Assembly: GCA_963932465.1 (NCBI GenBank)
Contig: OZ010786.1
Location: 594,321,038 to 594,385,037 of the forward strand
Length of the DNA stretch: 64,000 bases
Source: Maratus speciosus
Lineage: Eukaryota > Arthropoda > Arachnida > Araneae > Salticidae
Direction of reading: 5' to 3'
Below the pieces are notes generated by a model. That model did not search any database. It worked only from the letters and a program-made list of their open reading frames with translations, and was not told the origin of the DNA. Positions 1-11,523 of this stretch are shown here, piece after piece; the stretch's first letter is position 1; every line of letters starts with the position of its first letter. Made by a program: the position numbers and the translations under genes.

Positions 1-900
1 TGTGACAATTGATTCTTAAGTATTATGTAGCCCTGAATCAGAAAATGGTTTTCTTGTTTTTCATCACGTAAAATTTTTTTTTAAATCGAAAAACTTTAAT
101 GTTAAAAAGTAAAAAAAATACCGAAAATCTGATATAAAATATATGTCATTGTTGTGTTTTTTAACTTTTGATAGCTGATTTGTATGTCTTTTTTTCCACT
201 GAATCCGAGAATGACCTCCATTTTTAACCATTACGTCACGTTATTTGTGTATCTTGAATTCCAAAGTTAAAATGTTCAAAGTTAAAATTGAACAATCCCC
301 ACCTCATCGGACTCCTGAGCTGTTTACATGTAAGAATCCAGTCTATAAGCCAAAAAATTGAATAAATTATTGAATAAAATAAAATAAAATTGCATAAAAA
401 ATGTTTTACATATATACATATCAGATTTTCGGTATTATTTAACTTTGAAATTTTTCATTTGTGAAAAAGTCTGATGTGGTGGTTTAAAATGAAGGTCATT
501 TTCAGATTCAGTGTTTAAAATTACATATAAATAGATTATCAAAAGTGAAAAATCACAACCATCTACTCTAATTTTAGTTTATTTGCTATTTTTTAACTTC
601 GAAATTTACGATTTGCCAGACATTCCAACATTATGGTTAAAATTGAAGATAATTTTCAGATTCAACGCTAGAAAATACTTAAGAATCAATTATCAAAAGT
701 TAAAAAACAACAATCTCCTCTATTTTTTAGTATCAGATATTCGCTATATTTTTACTTTTACAATTTGATATTTACGATTTGTTAAAATTCTTACTCGGTT
801 AAAAATAATGGTCAATCTCGGATTCTGCACTAAAAAATTGATAGGAAGCAAATATTAAAAGGTAAAAAACGCAATCATCGTAGGCTTGAGTATTTAAGTA
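1..900. repeat. Degenerate ~165-bp repeats in opposed orientation
   Basis: Three diverged direct copies of a unit built around 'tcagattc...aaaattg/ttatcaaaagt' start near 480, 640 and 800. Positions about 10-145 are the reverse complement of about 415-545 (the 'taccgaaaatctgata' arm at 120-135 pairs with 'tatcagattttcggta' at 419-434). The result is two facing tandem arrays. Short open frames here are by-products of the repeat. The left edge lies outside the window. Confidence 0.6.
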
Positions 901-1460
901 AAAACCTATTTTTATTTTTTATTTCTACATAACAACAGCATTTAAAGATTCTAAACCTTTATAATAACAAATACCGTCAATTATTTTTTGCGCACGCTAT
1001 TATACTTTGTTCATCCAACTTTACATGTTATCGAGATAAGAGTCAAGAGTTTTTGTTACGTTTCAGCTGTTGTAAAAATGGGTTTATTGACGGGGAATCC
1101 ACTGTGCAATAATGTGAGTGCGACGAGGATTTTGTTTTTAGTTTCGTCTTTTAACACTGAAAATTGCGAAACATTGCACTCCATACATAAATAAGATATG
1201 TATGGTACTTTACAGAAAAAAAAAACAAAGATCAATGGACTTAACCCACGAGTGGCAACAGCAACGCCTCTGCGAGAATTTTCCCTCTGAAACAGACTGT
1301 TTATTTGGACAAAGGGGAAACACTGTTAAAATTTTCTTACGGCTATTTGTATTTTTCTTCTGGTTAACCGCGACTGGCGCCACATGTATAAAGTCCCTGT
1401 AGTCACGTGTATTTTTTAAGTTCTGCTGATGCTATTATCGAAAAATTCGAATATAGGGTA
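901..1460. other. Unassigned AT-rich sequence
   Basis: No coding signature, RNA gene or clear repeat could be supported. The two short open frames here (68 and 66 codons) resemble no family I know. Confidence 0.4.
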
Positions 1461-2690
1461 AGGGAGTACACTGTGAGACAGCAACCACTTTGACATATAG
1501 TTGTAACTTTTTCTTCAAGCTGGCACACACACATAACGACCTCATCTTATCACAATATTAAAATATTTATTTTCTTATAAGACGTTGTGAAAACAGATTA
1601 AAAGTAAACTAAAAATATATATTTACATGTTTCAACTCTTTTACCGAGTCTTCATCAGAATGTATAATCGAAAATCGTTTCGTTAAAATTTTCGGTTATA
1701 CAATCTGATGACGCATAGGCGTAAGAGTTAAAACATCTAAATATAGATTATTAATTTACTTTTAATGTGTTTTTATAACGTATTTTAAGCAAATAAATAT
1801 TTTAATATTGTGAAATGGTTAGTAGTGGGCAAAATTTTTGACTTATTAATCGTATTTACATTTGACCTCATCTTATACAACACGTGGATGCAGTTTCGGC
1901 ATTTCAGTTACTCGTCCGACAAAATAGTAAATAATTCGTTATTTTATTGTGGTTAAAGATACATAAACGTCTATTTTAGAGTTTATTTCCTTCAATATGA
2001 CATATATTTACTTAACCAAACCTAGCTATATCTAATAATAGACTATTTCGGCTAAACAACATAAACTTTTTAAAGCGATGAAATTGATGTAACAGATGTG
2101 GCATCCAATTTCTTACAACGTACTGAAAGTACACAGTGAGACACGCAATTGGTGGTACACAATGAGACGTGTCTTATTCTGTACCTACTATGTGGTTCTG
2201 ATGTTAAAAAGTTATTTATGAATAAAAGAAGGTTTCTCTCTCTTTCACTCTCTATCTGTGTGTGTGGGGGCGTGTGATGGCTAGGGAAATTTTCTAAACG
2301 TAAGAGCCTGAAAATTTGCATGAAGGTAGACCAATGTCTGACATTGTGCATCCGAGGTTCATATTTTTAATATTTTGAAAATCTAAAAATATTAATTAGA
2401 AATCATAAACTGCATAAAATTATTGATAGAGTGTAAAAATATAGGATTTATGAAAATATATACATTGTCTCACTGTGTACTACATGTGTGTACACAGTGA
2501 GATAATTTTCAATACTCCGTTATGCTGCTTCTGTGCTTTTATAAATAACTTTTTTTAAAACCATTTATACATTAATGTGTAGCGCATTTGTGTAGGTTAA
2601 AGATATAGCAAAAAAACTTTCAAAAGAATAAAAATCGCCGCCATTTGTTAAGTAATAATAAATTTCGTCTCACTGTGTACTACCGTCCCT
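1461..2690. mobile_element. Non-autonomous TIR element with iterated GTCTCACTGTGTAC motif
   Basis: The left end 'agggagtacactgtgagac' and the reverse complement of the right end (agggacggtagtacacagtgagac-like, 2667-2690) form imperfect terminal inverted repeats. The same core (tacacagtgagac or its complement) recurs inside at about 2130, 2153, 2467 and 2492. TA precedes the left end at 1459-1460, but the right flank is CA, so a TA target duplication is not confirmed. No transposase is present. It is about 1.23 kb long. Confidence 0.6.
1551..1812. repeat. 262-bp palindrome nested in the 1461-2690 element
   Basis: Sequence from 'cacaatattaaaatattta' reads inward to a centre near 1680 and mirrors back to 'taaatattttaatattgtg' at 1812. 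The arms are about 125 bp with scattered mismatches. It resembles a foldback MITE (miniature inverted-repeat element) inserted into the older TIR element. Confidence 0.65.
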
Positions 2691-3736
2691 TCACTCAAGT
2701 ATAGAATTACTTGTAATTTAATGGAGTTTTTTGAGCATAACTGCGTAAAAATAAGTAATAAGTAATACTAATGTGAAAGGGAAGTCCTTGATATCAAAGC
2801 TTTTAGTATGTTAAAAAAAATATATGTTTGAACTTATTCACATTTGATGCGATTTTTGGCATTGTTTTCTCCAGTTACAAAATGTGTTTTGGTATTGAAA
2901 TTTGGTTTATAATTTTAAACTGAAAGCGCGATCTATATGCACATAGGTGAAAATCTGAAATTAATATTCTTTACGTCCGTTAATTCGACCCTGGTTTAAT
3001 ACATTTCAAACCAGAAATTTTTTGAAGGAATGAAATTAAATACATTTCACGTAGAAACCTTGAATTTAATAAATAAATATTCAAGAAATAAATTTTCTGG
3101 TTCGAAAGTGGTTAAACTGGGTCAAATTAATCCAGATTTTACAGAAGATTATTGGAAGGTTGGCAGCTATATGTATGCATATACACTATATGGCCAAAGG
3201 TGACCAGCCACTTGCGATTTTAGACGTTCTTTTAAATATGTAGCAAACTATATGAGGAATTATCCTGAATCTCCAGGTGTGTAAACAGAATAATACAGGT
3301 TATACATTTCCGCGAGGATTTTTTCCCGAAACCACATAGGGGACCGTCACCAAATTGAAAAAGAACAAATATATTTTGGATAACCTTGCAAAAACTAACG
3401 TAGCAAAAGCGTTCAAACTGTAGCTTATGATTAAGTGTCTTATTGCAATACTGTGTTCATTTTTATGAGTATAGCATGTATAATCGTAGAGAAATTAAAG
3501 TTTTTATAAAAAGATTCCCAAACTTTGCGAAGTTTTTTGCTTGTAATTTGTAGCGTTCTTAATATAAAAAAGTTCTTTTAAAAAAATTGACAAACAACAT
3601 TGTATGCAATACTCTGCAATCAGAATTACAAAATATTAAAAATTGTATGACAATTGAGTACGTTTACAAAATAATGATTCGCTGCGCATGCCCGAATGTA
3701 ATCAAAATATAATTTTAATTATGTTTTAAACAAATA
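2691..3736. other. Unassigned sequence with a possible Tc1-like terminus
   Basis: No gene seen. The string 'cactatatggccaaag' at 3184-3199 resembles the outer end of many Tc1-family inverted repeats, which often begin with a CACTATATGG-like core. No partner end was found nearby, so it may be a solitary remnant or chance. Confidence 0.3.
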
Positions 3737-4000
3737 CAGGGTGCTTCTAAACTCATGGTACACACTTTAAGGGTAGGTAGAGCACACAGTAACAATCATT
3801 TATTGTATAGGAATGTATGGGACCAAGTGACGCATTAAGGTAAAAATACCAGGGTGGCAATTAGGCCCCTTTATTAATTTTCAAAATTTCTCATTCATAC
3901 CACAAAATTTTTATGCTATCCTATTCTTGACATTTCATAATTACTTAATAATAAAATTCTTCTTTGAAAATTTTTCGTATGAAATCGAAATTTTTGCATA
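3737..4000. repeat. Left terminal inverted repeat
   Basis: Left arm of the 3737-6230 transposon, inverted against 5965-6230. Both arms carry the conserved segments 'cacacagtaacaatcattt' (complement on the right) and 'ctcattcatac'. Confidence 0.75.
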
Positions 4001-4115
4001 AAAAAAAAAAAAAACGCAAAACTGGCAAACTTATCAAACGAAATACATGAATAAAAAAGATAACATGTTTATTTACAATGTAGTTTACAAGTAAATAATA
4101 ATGCATACAATAATA

Positions 4116-5851
4116 TTACAATAAGTGTTCAAAATTGCGCCCACCAACTGTGATGCATGCTTCGTAGCGTCGGTGGAGCGATTGGCGTACACGTCTAAAG
4201 ATGTCAGGCATTTCCTGCACACGTGCAGCAGCTTCGGATATGCGAGATACTAGATTTTCGTCTGAGTCAACCGGAGTTTCATAAGCAAGATTCTTTAGAT
4301 GTCCCCATAAAAAGAAATCAAGGCTCGATAAATCGGGAGATCGCGGTGACCAAGGAACTGGTCCACCACGCTCAATCCATCGCGTCCCACCCACATAGCA
4401 TTTTTAGTTTGCAGAAAATTTGCAACAGTCTTGCTCTGAAAACCTGCAAAGTTTCAGTAAGCTCAGCATGACAAGACTGAAAGTTCATAAGAAGACTGCA
4501 GTAAGATAACGCAAACGCCGAAGTCACCACACTTTGAACTTGCATCTAACTTGTCGTGCAAATTAAATTCATATTATATCAAATTTATTGCAAACTAACG
4601 GCGAACAAGTAATCAAAAATACTGCAAACTTACTTCAAAGTAACAAACTTTCAATGCCAAACAATAAGTTTAAACCCTTCGAAGGGGTCCATAGACCTGA
4701 CCAAGTCTATTGACGCGAAAGCGCCGTCAGAGGGTGCATGCATCGGTTTTATCACCATAAACAAGTTTAAGTATTATTTGTACTTCTCGTTTCGAGCATT
4801 TTTTGGTATTTAATAAGTATAGCGTTTAGAAAAAGCGGTGCCTACCGAGTAAAATTTCTGCAATTTTTGCGTATGTGCTGATTGTCTATTCTATCAACAG
4901 AGGGATTTTTTGCTTTCGTCACTTTCGTGAATTAAAGACAGTCTTGCATCAGTTTCACATCAAACTACTCATGCAAGTGGGTGATGGTATACCTTGCGGG
5001 AAATTTGCTGCGAATTTCTCAATTGAAATTTGTCACGGCAAGTTAATATCAGAAAAAATCAAACTTGCTGCTAATGTTCATGGTATCTGGGCAAATGTGG
5101 CATTCAGGTAACTGGGCACATCAGTGGTGAAGTGCGCGGGCGCTTCATTATGTTTAAAAAAGAAAATACGGTAACATCGACCATCCAGAATCTTTGGTAG
5201 TAGGTTAAGGCCAATCAAATAATTATTAACAATACTCGCCTAAAATTCATATAAAATCGTTGTTGATAAGCATGTGGCAGCGTTGCATGTGGATTATTGG
5301 TTGCCCAAAGATGGAAATTGTGCGCATTAAATACACCCTTGCGTGTAAATACTGCCTCATCTGTAAATAGAATATGAGCAGTAATGTCTGGCTGCAAAAC
5401 CCACTGTCAAAAGTTCAACCGCAGAAGATAGTCTTCCGGAATCAAAGTTTGTACACGGTGAAAACGGTAGGGATGAAATAGATTTTAACACTCTCCAAAC
5501 GGTAGGATGACTCACACCTAAATTCTGTGTAAATTCTCTTGCATTTGATTCGTAACTTTCACTCACAAAATTCAAAATAATTTCTTCCAGGCTTGCACTG
5601 CGTACAGATCTTTCTTGCCCAGTTTCTAGTCTGGTGACGTGGAAAGAAATTGTTTATGAAAACTGACTGTGTAAGCGCTGAAACATTCTATGATCAGGCA
5701 TTCTTTTGCGAGGAAACTGCTCCTGATACATTCGTAGGGCAGTTCTGATGTTGCCATTTGCGCGATCAAACATGAAATGCATGTCGGCTTTTTCGGCATA
5801 TGTAAAGTCTTTTATGACGAACGATAGCCCAATTAAAAATGGCGATTTCAT
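4116..5851 (-). pseudogene. Broken Tc1/mariner-superfamily transposase (DUF4817 head, DDE_3-like core)
   Basis: Read on the minus strand, pieces of one transposase appear in order but in different frames. Positions 5851-5654 give a DUF4817-like head (YAEKADMHFMFDRANGN ... MFQRLHSQF). 5575-5470 give a second helix-turn-helix (LGVSHPTVWRVLKS). 5397-5215 give the core around the first catalytic aspartate (ITAHILFTDEAVFTR), followed to about 5085 by a frameshifted VNNYLIG...LLP and HNEAPAHF. 4394-4116 give the C-terminal part (RWIERGGPVPWSPRSPDL ... LDFFLWGHLKNL ... CITVGGRNFEHLL). In this family the second catalytic residue is normally the D of an HDGAP-like motif; here it is N (HNEAP). With the frameshifts and an extra block at 4400-5085, the protein cannot be active. 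Family naming rests on motif recall, not a search. Confidence 0.85.
4400..5085. other. ~690-bp block interrupting the transposase relic
   Basis: The coding trace stops just after NATFAQIP (about 5085) and resumes at GTRWIERGG (about 4394). In relatives these segments are nearly adjacent, so this stretch is inferred to be a later insertion. It repeats short 'tttgcag/ttgcaa' words and contains 'gaaagcgccgtcagagggtgcatgcatcgg'-type sequence I cannot place. No clear terminal repeats or target duplication were found. Confidence 0.45.
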
Positions 5852-5964
5852 CTACTTGAATGCATGGTATTGAACGGCGACCAGTCACTTACTGCCCTCT
5901 ACCGCCAGTGGAATCAACCAAAAACTCCATTTCTATTTCAAAATTTTTCTATTTCTATTTCTGT

Positions 5965-6230
5965 TGTCAATTCAAAAATTTTCGATTTCATACCAAAAAT
6001 TTTCAAAGAAGAATTTTTTTATTAAGTAATAATGAAATGGCAAGAAAAGGATAGCATAAAAATCTTCTAGTATGAATGAGAAATTTTGAAAATTAAAAAA
6101 AGGTCCTAATTGCCCCCTTGGTGTTTTTACCTAATCCATCACTTGGTCTCATACATTCCTATACAATAAATGATTGCTACTGTGTGCTTTACCTACTCTT
6201 AAAGTTTTACCATGAGTTTATAAACACCCT
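5965..6230. repeat. Right terminal inverted repeat
   Basis: Right arm of the 3737-6230 transposon, inverted against 3737-4000. The outermost bases read 'ccatgagtttataaacaccct'-like; the inner limit is approximate. Confidence 0.75.
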
Positions 6231-6235
6231 ATATA

Positions 6236-6533
6236 TCGCGAAACTTTTGTGAAAGTCTCAAAAACATAGTTTGAAAAGTCTGAAAATTATCATTGATAGA
6301 ATAAACTCAAAATTCGTTATTCCTAAAGGAAGCAAAAAGATGAGGGGTGTTGTATCCAAATACAGTAGTGCATGCAATATTGTGTATGCTACCGGCACTA
6401 ATAAATGTATGTATAGATACAGCCTCTCACCTTTTTGCATCATTTTGGAAACAACGGATTTTAAGCTTATTCTATCGACGATAATTTTCAGAATTTTCAA
6501 GCTGTATTTTTAAGACTTTCACAAAAGTTGCTC
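6236..6533. mobile_element. 298-bp foldback MITE flanked by TATA
   Basis: Ends are 'tcgcgaaacttttgtgaaag' and the complement of 'ctttcacaaaagttgctc'. Arms of about 130 bp mirror each other around a centre near 6385. TATA flanks both sides (6232-6235 and 6534-6537). Near-mirror open frames of 80 codons on the two strands come from the palindrome and are not genes. It abuts the right end of the preceding transposon. Confidence 0.75.
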
Positions 6534-7212
6534 TATACACTTAGCTGATACATTATGCACATTACGCTGTACAATAAATTCTTTAAAAAATAGGTTCATG
6601 GTAGGTATGTTCCCGTAAATTTTATTAGCATTCTTACAAGAAATTTAGACGAAATATTAGGCGAAAAATAACGAATAAAATTTAGCAAGGATGAGAGCGC
6701 TCCGACCCAAATGACCGATTGGTGCCACTAAATTTTAAAAGTATTTCTTGCCGTATTTAATGATAGAATTTCTGAGATTTAATAAAACAAAGAATATCTC
6801 TATTCTAAAAAAAAGTAACTCACGCTGTTCCCGTCGCCGCCGCCGGTATTGAATTTTTTGTGATCGGACGTCATTCTTTAATAATAACAAGAAAAATATT
6901 GCATAAAAAATAATTAAATCCGTAGTATTATATAGAAATGTTTGATAAACACGCTGATGCAGGCAATTTTAAAATCGAAGAATTATTTTAAGAGATATTT
7001 AGTGCTAAAGTTGAACAAAGTCGTTCCATTAAAAAAGTTTTATAGCAGCAAAAACTGCACATGGGAATTTAATCATTTTTAGATCATATTATTCGTTTGA
7101 AGTTCCCGGTGTGCAGACTGCATTCATTTTTTTAAAATTTTACTCATTTTTTGAGGTTTTATGTCTATTTTAAATTCAAATTTTCAGCTTTTCCAGAGAT
7201 ATTTTTTACATA

Positions 7213-7256
7213 CTAGGGGACTCGGTCCCCTACGAGCTACGCTCGCCAACCCCCGT
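7213..7256 (-). repeat. Helitron-like terminal hairpin and CTAG, end of block B
   Basis: On the minus strand the outer end of block B reads 'gcgagcgtagctcgtagggg', a short G/C hairpin, then CTAGT. The mirrored end at 9388-9431 has the same layout. CTRR plus a hairpin is the hallmark of Helitron 3' ends, but here the hairpin touches CTAG instead of sitting about 10 nt upstream and no RepHel gene is seen, so the resemblance is suggestive only. Confidence 0.35.
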
Positions 7257-9024
7257 TCATATACCGCAAGTCTCTAAAAACACGCTAATTTGATCAGCTT
7301 TAAAAAAGATTTTGGAAGACTGAATTATAATTTAAAAAACAGCTGCGATCTTCCTATAAACGGGTTTCTATTAATTTCTCTTTGATTGGGAGTTTTAAGG
7401 AAAAGTCAGCTGCTGTTAAAATATACATGGCTGTTTTCGTCTTTGATTGAATAAAATAAGTTAAATATTTCAAAATAAGCTAATATAAAATGAATTAAGT
7501 TAAAACAGTCTTTGTCTCCCGGTATAATTTAACAAAGCGTCCTTTTAAATAAGACATTTTAAATGTATCGTCTTTAATCTGACGTAATTTTCACCAAACT
7601 TTTCTTTCGCTTTTTAACATTCACGTGAAAATACTTTTGTCAGAAATGACATATTATTTGCGCCGTCCTAAAAGAAATAGTTGAAAAGTTCATCTCAAAA
7701 TATCAAATAAATGTCTCGTGCAATTTTTAAATTTAAACTGTTTTACAATATTATCTTTTGTTCATTTTACGTAAAAAGTGTAATGTTACGTAAATGTGAC
7801 GTAATTTCTCCTATTTAAGACTTCTAACGAAGGTTAATGAATTTATTATTTTACAATATCCTTTCTCATTTAAAATTCACGTGTAAATGTAGTTTTTATG
7901 AACTAATTTTCAATAAGTTCCTGCTTTTTATACGTAATTAGTTAATTCCATTTTGAAAGTTTTTTTTTCTGTTTATATGAGTCACGTGTAAATAAATTTT
8001 AATTTGAAGCAAACATTATTGTTTGCGTTGTTTATACAGTTGGCAACAGTTTAAATTAATACCATTTTCTAAAATAAGTAAAAAAATTCTCTCGAAATGC
8101 TGAAAATTTGAATTTAAAAAAGAAATAAAAAATGAGTCAAATTAAAAAAATAAACGCAGTGTGCACACCGGGAAATTCTAACGTATAAAATGATCTAATA
8201 ATGAATTAATTCCCATGTATAGTTTTTGTTCCTATAAAACTTTTTTAATGTAGCGGTTTTGTCCAACTTTAGCATTAAATATCTCTTAAAATAATTTTTC
8301 GATTTGAAAACTGTCTGCATCAGCGTGTTTATCAAACATTTCTCTATAATACCGCCGATTTTCACATTTTTGTATGCAATATTTTTCTTAATATTAACGG
8401 AAAAAGACCTCCGGTCACAAAAATTCAAAACCGGCGGCGGTGACAGCGTACGTTACTTTTTTTAGAATAGAGATATTTTAGAAAATGGTTATAATTTAAA
8501 CTGTTGCCAATTGTATAAACAGCACAAACAATAATGTTTGTTTCATATAAAAAAAATTATTTACACGTGACTATTATAAACAGAAAAAGACCTTCAAATT
8601 AGAATTAAATAATTAGGTATAAAAAGCAGGAACTTATTGAAAATTACGTCATAAAAACTATATTTCAACGTGAATTTTAAAAGAGAAAGAATATTGCAAA
8701 ATAATAAATTCATTAACATGCGTTGGAAGTCTTAAATAGGAGAAATTACGTCACATTTACGTCACATTACACTTATTAATTAAAATTAACAAAAAATAAT
8801 ATTGCAAAACAGTTTCAATTTAAAAATTGCGCGGGACATTTATTTGATATTTTGAAAAGATCTTTTCAACTATTTTTGTTAGGACAGCGCAAATAAAATT
8901 TAATTTCTAACAAAAGTATTTACAGGTGAATATTAAAAAGAGAAAGAAAAGTTTGGGTGAAAATTACGTCAGATTAAAAACGATACATTTAAAATGTCTT
9001 ATTTAAAAGAACTTTCTTTTCGCA

Positions 9025-9069
<45 letters not shown>

Positions 9070-9144
9070 AGGGAAACAAAGACTATGTTTACTTAATTCA
9101 TTTTATATTAGCTTATTTTGATATGTTTAACTGATTTTATTTAA

Positions 9145-9255
9145 CCCTTAATTTTCGCTCCCGTCATAATCTCGGGCTGTGTCTTTTTTTCATAAAAGTG
9201 GTGCTAATAAACAATTTGAATTTTTCAACCGTAATTTAATTCGAGCGTTAAGGGG
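9145..9255. mobile_element. 111-bp TTAA-flanked MITE, absent from the sister arm
   Basis: TTAA at 9141-9144 and 9256-9259 bracket ends 'cccttaattttcgctcc' and the complement of 'gagcgttaagggg'. The matching place in the inverted sister arm (near 7450, 'gtctttgattgaataaaat') lacks the element. TTAA targeting is typical of piggyBac- and Kolobok-type elements; which of these applies cannot be told. A longer relative lies at about 48930-49170. Confidence 0.8.
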
Positions 9256-9387
9256 TTAATCAAAGACGAAAACAGCCATTGTATCTTTTAACAGCAGATC
9301 GCCACTGTTTTTTTTTTTAAATATAATTCAATCTTTCGGAATCAAAGCCGATCAAATTAGCGTGCTTTTAGAGTCTGTGGTGTCTGA

Positions 9388-9431
9388 ACGGGGGTTGGCG
9401 AGCGTAGCTCGTAGGGGGCAGAGCCCCCTAG
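9388..9431 (+). repeat. Helitron-like terminal hairpin and CTAG, end of block B'
   Basis: Sequence 'ggcgagcgtagctcgta' is followed by a perfect 6-bp stem (GGGGGC/GCCCCC, 3-nt loop) and CTAG at 9428-9431, then T. It mirrors 7213-7256 with small changes that keep the hairpin, which hints at past selection on the structure. Confidence 0.35.
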
Positions 9432-9486
9432 TACTGCTAAGATATAGTGGTAAAAATGAACCATTTGAGTCGGAGCGCTGTCATCC

Positions 9487-10179
9487 CTGATTTAGTGATG
9501 AGAGACTGCCTGCTGGCGCCTAGATTTTTACACCCCTGCCTATATGATCTTTAAAGGTGTGTTTATTTCTTTGTTATTTGATACGATATTTTTAAACTAT
9601 AAACTTAATTTTGTAATGGAAGTGTTAAAATCTAAATAAATCGGAATAGTTTTTAAGTAAGATTTTAAGACTTAAAATGAAATTATCTGCATATATTTAG
9701 CAATATTTTGGCATATTTAAAAAAGAAAGAAATATGTTGCAAGAAGAGCATTCATGAAGAAGAAAAAATAATTTTCGGAGGGGAAAATTGAAAAATACGG
9801 ATGCATTCCTCTAATATTCCAGGATGCATTCAATAGGTTCAACATTAGAGCTGACTCATAAGAAGCCTTATGTTCCACTACGAACGCCTAGTTATTAGTG
9901 TGACCGATTCACGTGTTTTTCTTTTCATAATATCCACCATTATTTGAGAATAGTAATTAATTTGTTTTATTATATTTATCATAAATTAAATAAAGCTATA
10001 CTAACTGTATACAGTCCGAAGACACATTTATGATAATTTATAACGCTATCGTTAAGAAATTCTAAATTATCCCCCGACACATTGTATAGCTATTTTTGGT
10101 CATTAGCATGATAAATACTTCATGAATAAAATTTGAAAACATATTACTAAACATTTTCGTGTGAATATATTTCTGAAAA

Positions 10180-10210
<31 letters not shown>

Positions 10211-10318
10211 CTGATTTGGCAATACTCATGGTTGCCTCAGGCGACTATTTTTTAATTCTATTTCGCACATATTTTTCAAAACAAAATCTTTTACATACAC
10301 TTTAACAACATTGGCTAA
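9487..10318. other. Unassigned AT-rich sequence
   Basis: No gene or classified repeat recognised. An interrupted A-rich run of about 30 nt lies at 10178-10210. Confidence 0.4.
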
Positions 10319-10710
10319 TAGCGACATCTCCCAGCTAGAAAAAGTTTGCACAAAAAGTGTAAAAAAAAGTGCACAAAAAGCGGGCGTATTTGGCACCTCT
10401 GCTTATGCATAATAAGTGCGCACTGAATTGTGTGCAAAAAGTGCATACTTAAATTGTTCACTTTTTATGCACAATCAGAGGTGCCAAATACGCTCGGATT
10501 TTGTGCACTTTTTTTACACTATTTTTGCATACCTAAATTGCGTACTTTTTATACACAATCAGTGGTGCCAAATACGCTCGGATTTTGTGCACTTTTTTTG
10601 CTTACCTAAAATTTTATACTTTTTATGCACAATCAGTGGTGCCAAATACGCTCAGATTTTGTGCACTTTTCTTTGTACATTTTTTTTTGCCTACCTAACA
10701 CAAAAAGGCT
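10319..10710. repeat. ~80-bp tandem repeat (tgccaaatacgctcgg unit) with an inverted first copy
   Basis: The unit 'aggtgccaaatacgctcgg ... ttttgtgcactttttt' recurs near 10480, 10564 and 10640. The reverse complement of its core (gcgggcgtatttggcacctc) lies at 10380. A 103-codon open frame is just the translated array. Related 'gtgcacttttt/ttgcacaaaa' words occur in opposite orientation at 33330-33560. Confidence 0.7.
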
Positions 10711-10791
10711 TTATTATTGCATTTTAAATATATTGCTATCACATCATACATAATTCACACTGCAACAATAAAATTAATAATACGACCAAAC

Positions 10792-11213
10792 CAGTGTTGA
10801 ATCCAGGGGGTGGCCCGGGAGGACATCCCCCCCCCAGAAAATTTGAGATTTTGCATTTTCAATGGTCATAAAATGCAACCCCCCAGAGTCGCAAAAGTCC
10901 CTCCCGGAGAAAAGCGTCTGAATTGAACACTGGACTGAACAGCAAGCGTAAATTTATTGGTGTACCTGTAACGTAAACAGTGGCACAACAGAATGCTGAG
11001 CAATATATATTCTTATAACAGCATGAAATTAAAAAAACAAAATTAATATATATATTTCTGAAATAAATCCACAAAAATGAAGTTTCAATAAATATAGCTA
11101 AAAAACCTTAAATTGAAACTTAGAACGTACGATGAAGCTGTATTTTAAATTTAAAACATTATAATGGAATTTTCACAATTTTTTTTATTTCTAATTACAG
11201 CTGAAGGTAAGGC

Positions 11214-11249
<36 letters not shown>

Positions 11250-11523
11250 CTGATGTACATGCTTTAGAAGAAAAAATTTTCATGAATTCATAATTCAGTA
11301 CAAAAAGGTTTAAAGACAAATAAATCTAAAACTGCAGTCAGAAACTGATAGTTGTGCTGTTTGTTTAGTTGAATCTGAGAAAATAAGGGTTATGTTTACA
11401 TTCATGTCAGTATATTGTTTGTTTTCGGATAGCAAAGCCTTCCATGCTTTTGTGCATGTGTCAGGTTTTCTTTGATTTTGTCAAAATAGGGGGTGAACGG
11501 CATTTGTTTAGTTGAGTGCCAAT
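10792..11523. other. Possible hAT-type end plus unassigned sequence
   Basis: 'cagtgttgaatccaggggg' at 10792 and the complement 'ctggatccgcccctg' at 14000-14014 look like hAT-type ends (CAGNGNNGNATCCAG-like) facing each other, with C/G-runs just inside both. No 8-bp duplication is visible, so they may belong to different elements. An A-run of about 28 nt lies near 11219-11246. No gene seen. Confidence 0.35.

Larger units (their letters stand above)
3737..6230. mobile_element. Dead Tc1/mariner-like transposon with ~265-bp TIRs
   Basis: The left terminus (cagggtgcttctaaact) is mirrored by the right terminus, whose complement reads agggtgtttataaact. Matching continues inward through blocks such as 'gaatgtatgggaccaagtg' and 'ggtggcaattaggcccc' to about 4000 on the left and 5965 on the right. 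Flanks are TA-rich (TA at 3735-3736, ATAT after 6230), consistent with TA targeting. A broken transposase lies between the arms on the minus strand. Decay of the arms and gene indicates an old copy. Confidence 0.8.
6689..9486. mobile_element. Composite inverted-repeat element (C-A-B-A'-B'-C')
   Basis: Outer ends 'ggatgagagcgctccgac' (6689) and the complement of 'gtcggagcgctgtcatcc' (ending 9486) are inverted. Inside, block A (~6781-7190) is inverted at ~8100-8475 (A'), and block B (~7213-8075) is inverted at ~8478-9431 (B'). The order is therefore A B A' B', not a simple palindrome. No coding region is present. B' also holds an A-run of about 38 nt at 9029-9068 and a 111-bp insertion at 9145-9255. 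Confidence 0.75.

Noticed and set aside
6689..9486. Canonical Helitron
   Set aside because: Hairpin abuts CTAG instead of lying upstream, no RepHel coding, and ends occur in inverted pairs.
10416..10727. 103-codon cysteine-rich open frame
   Set aside because: It is three translated copies of an ~80-bp repeat.
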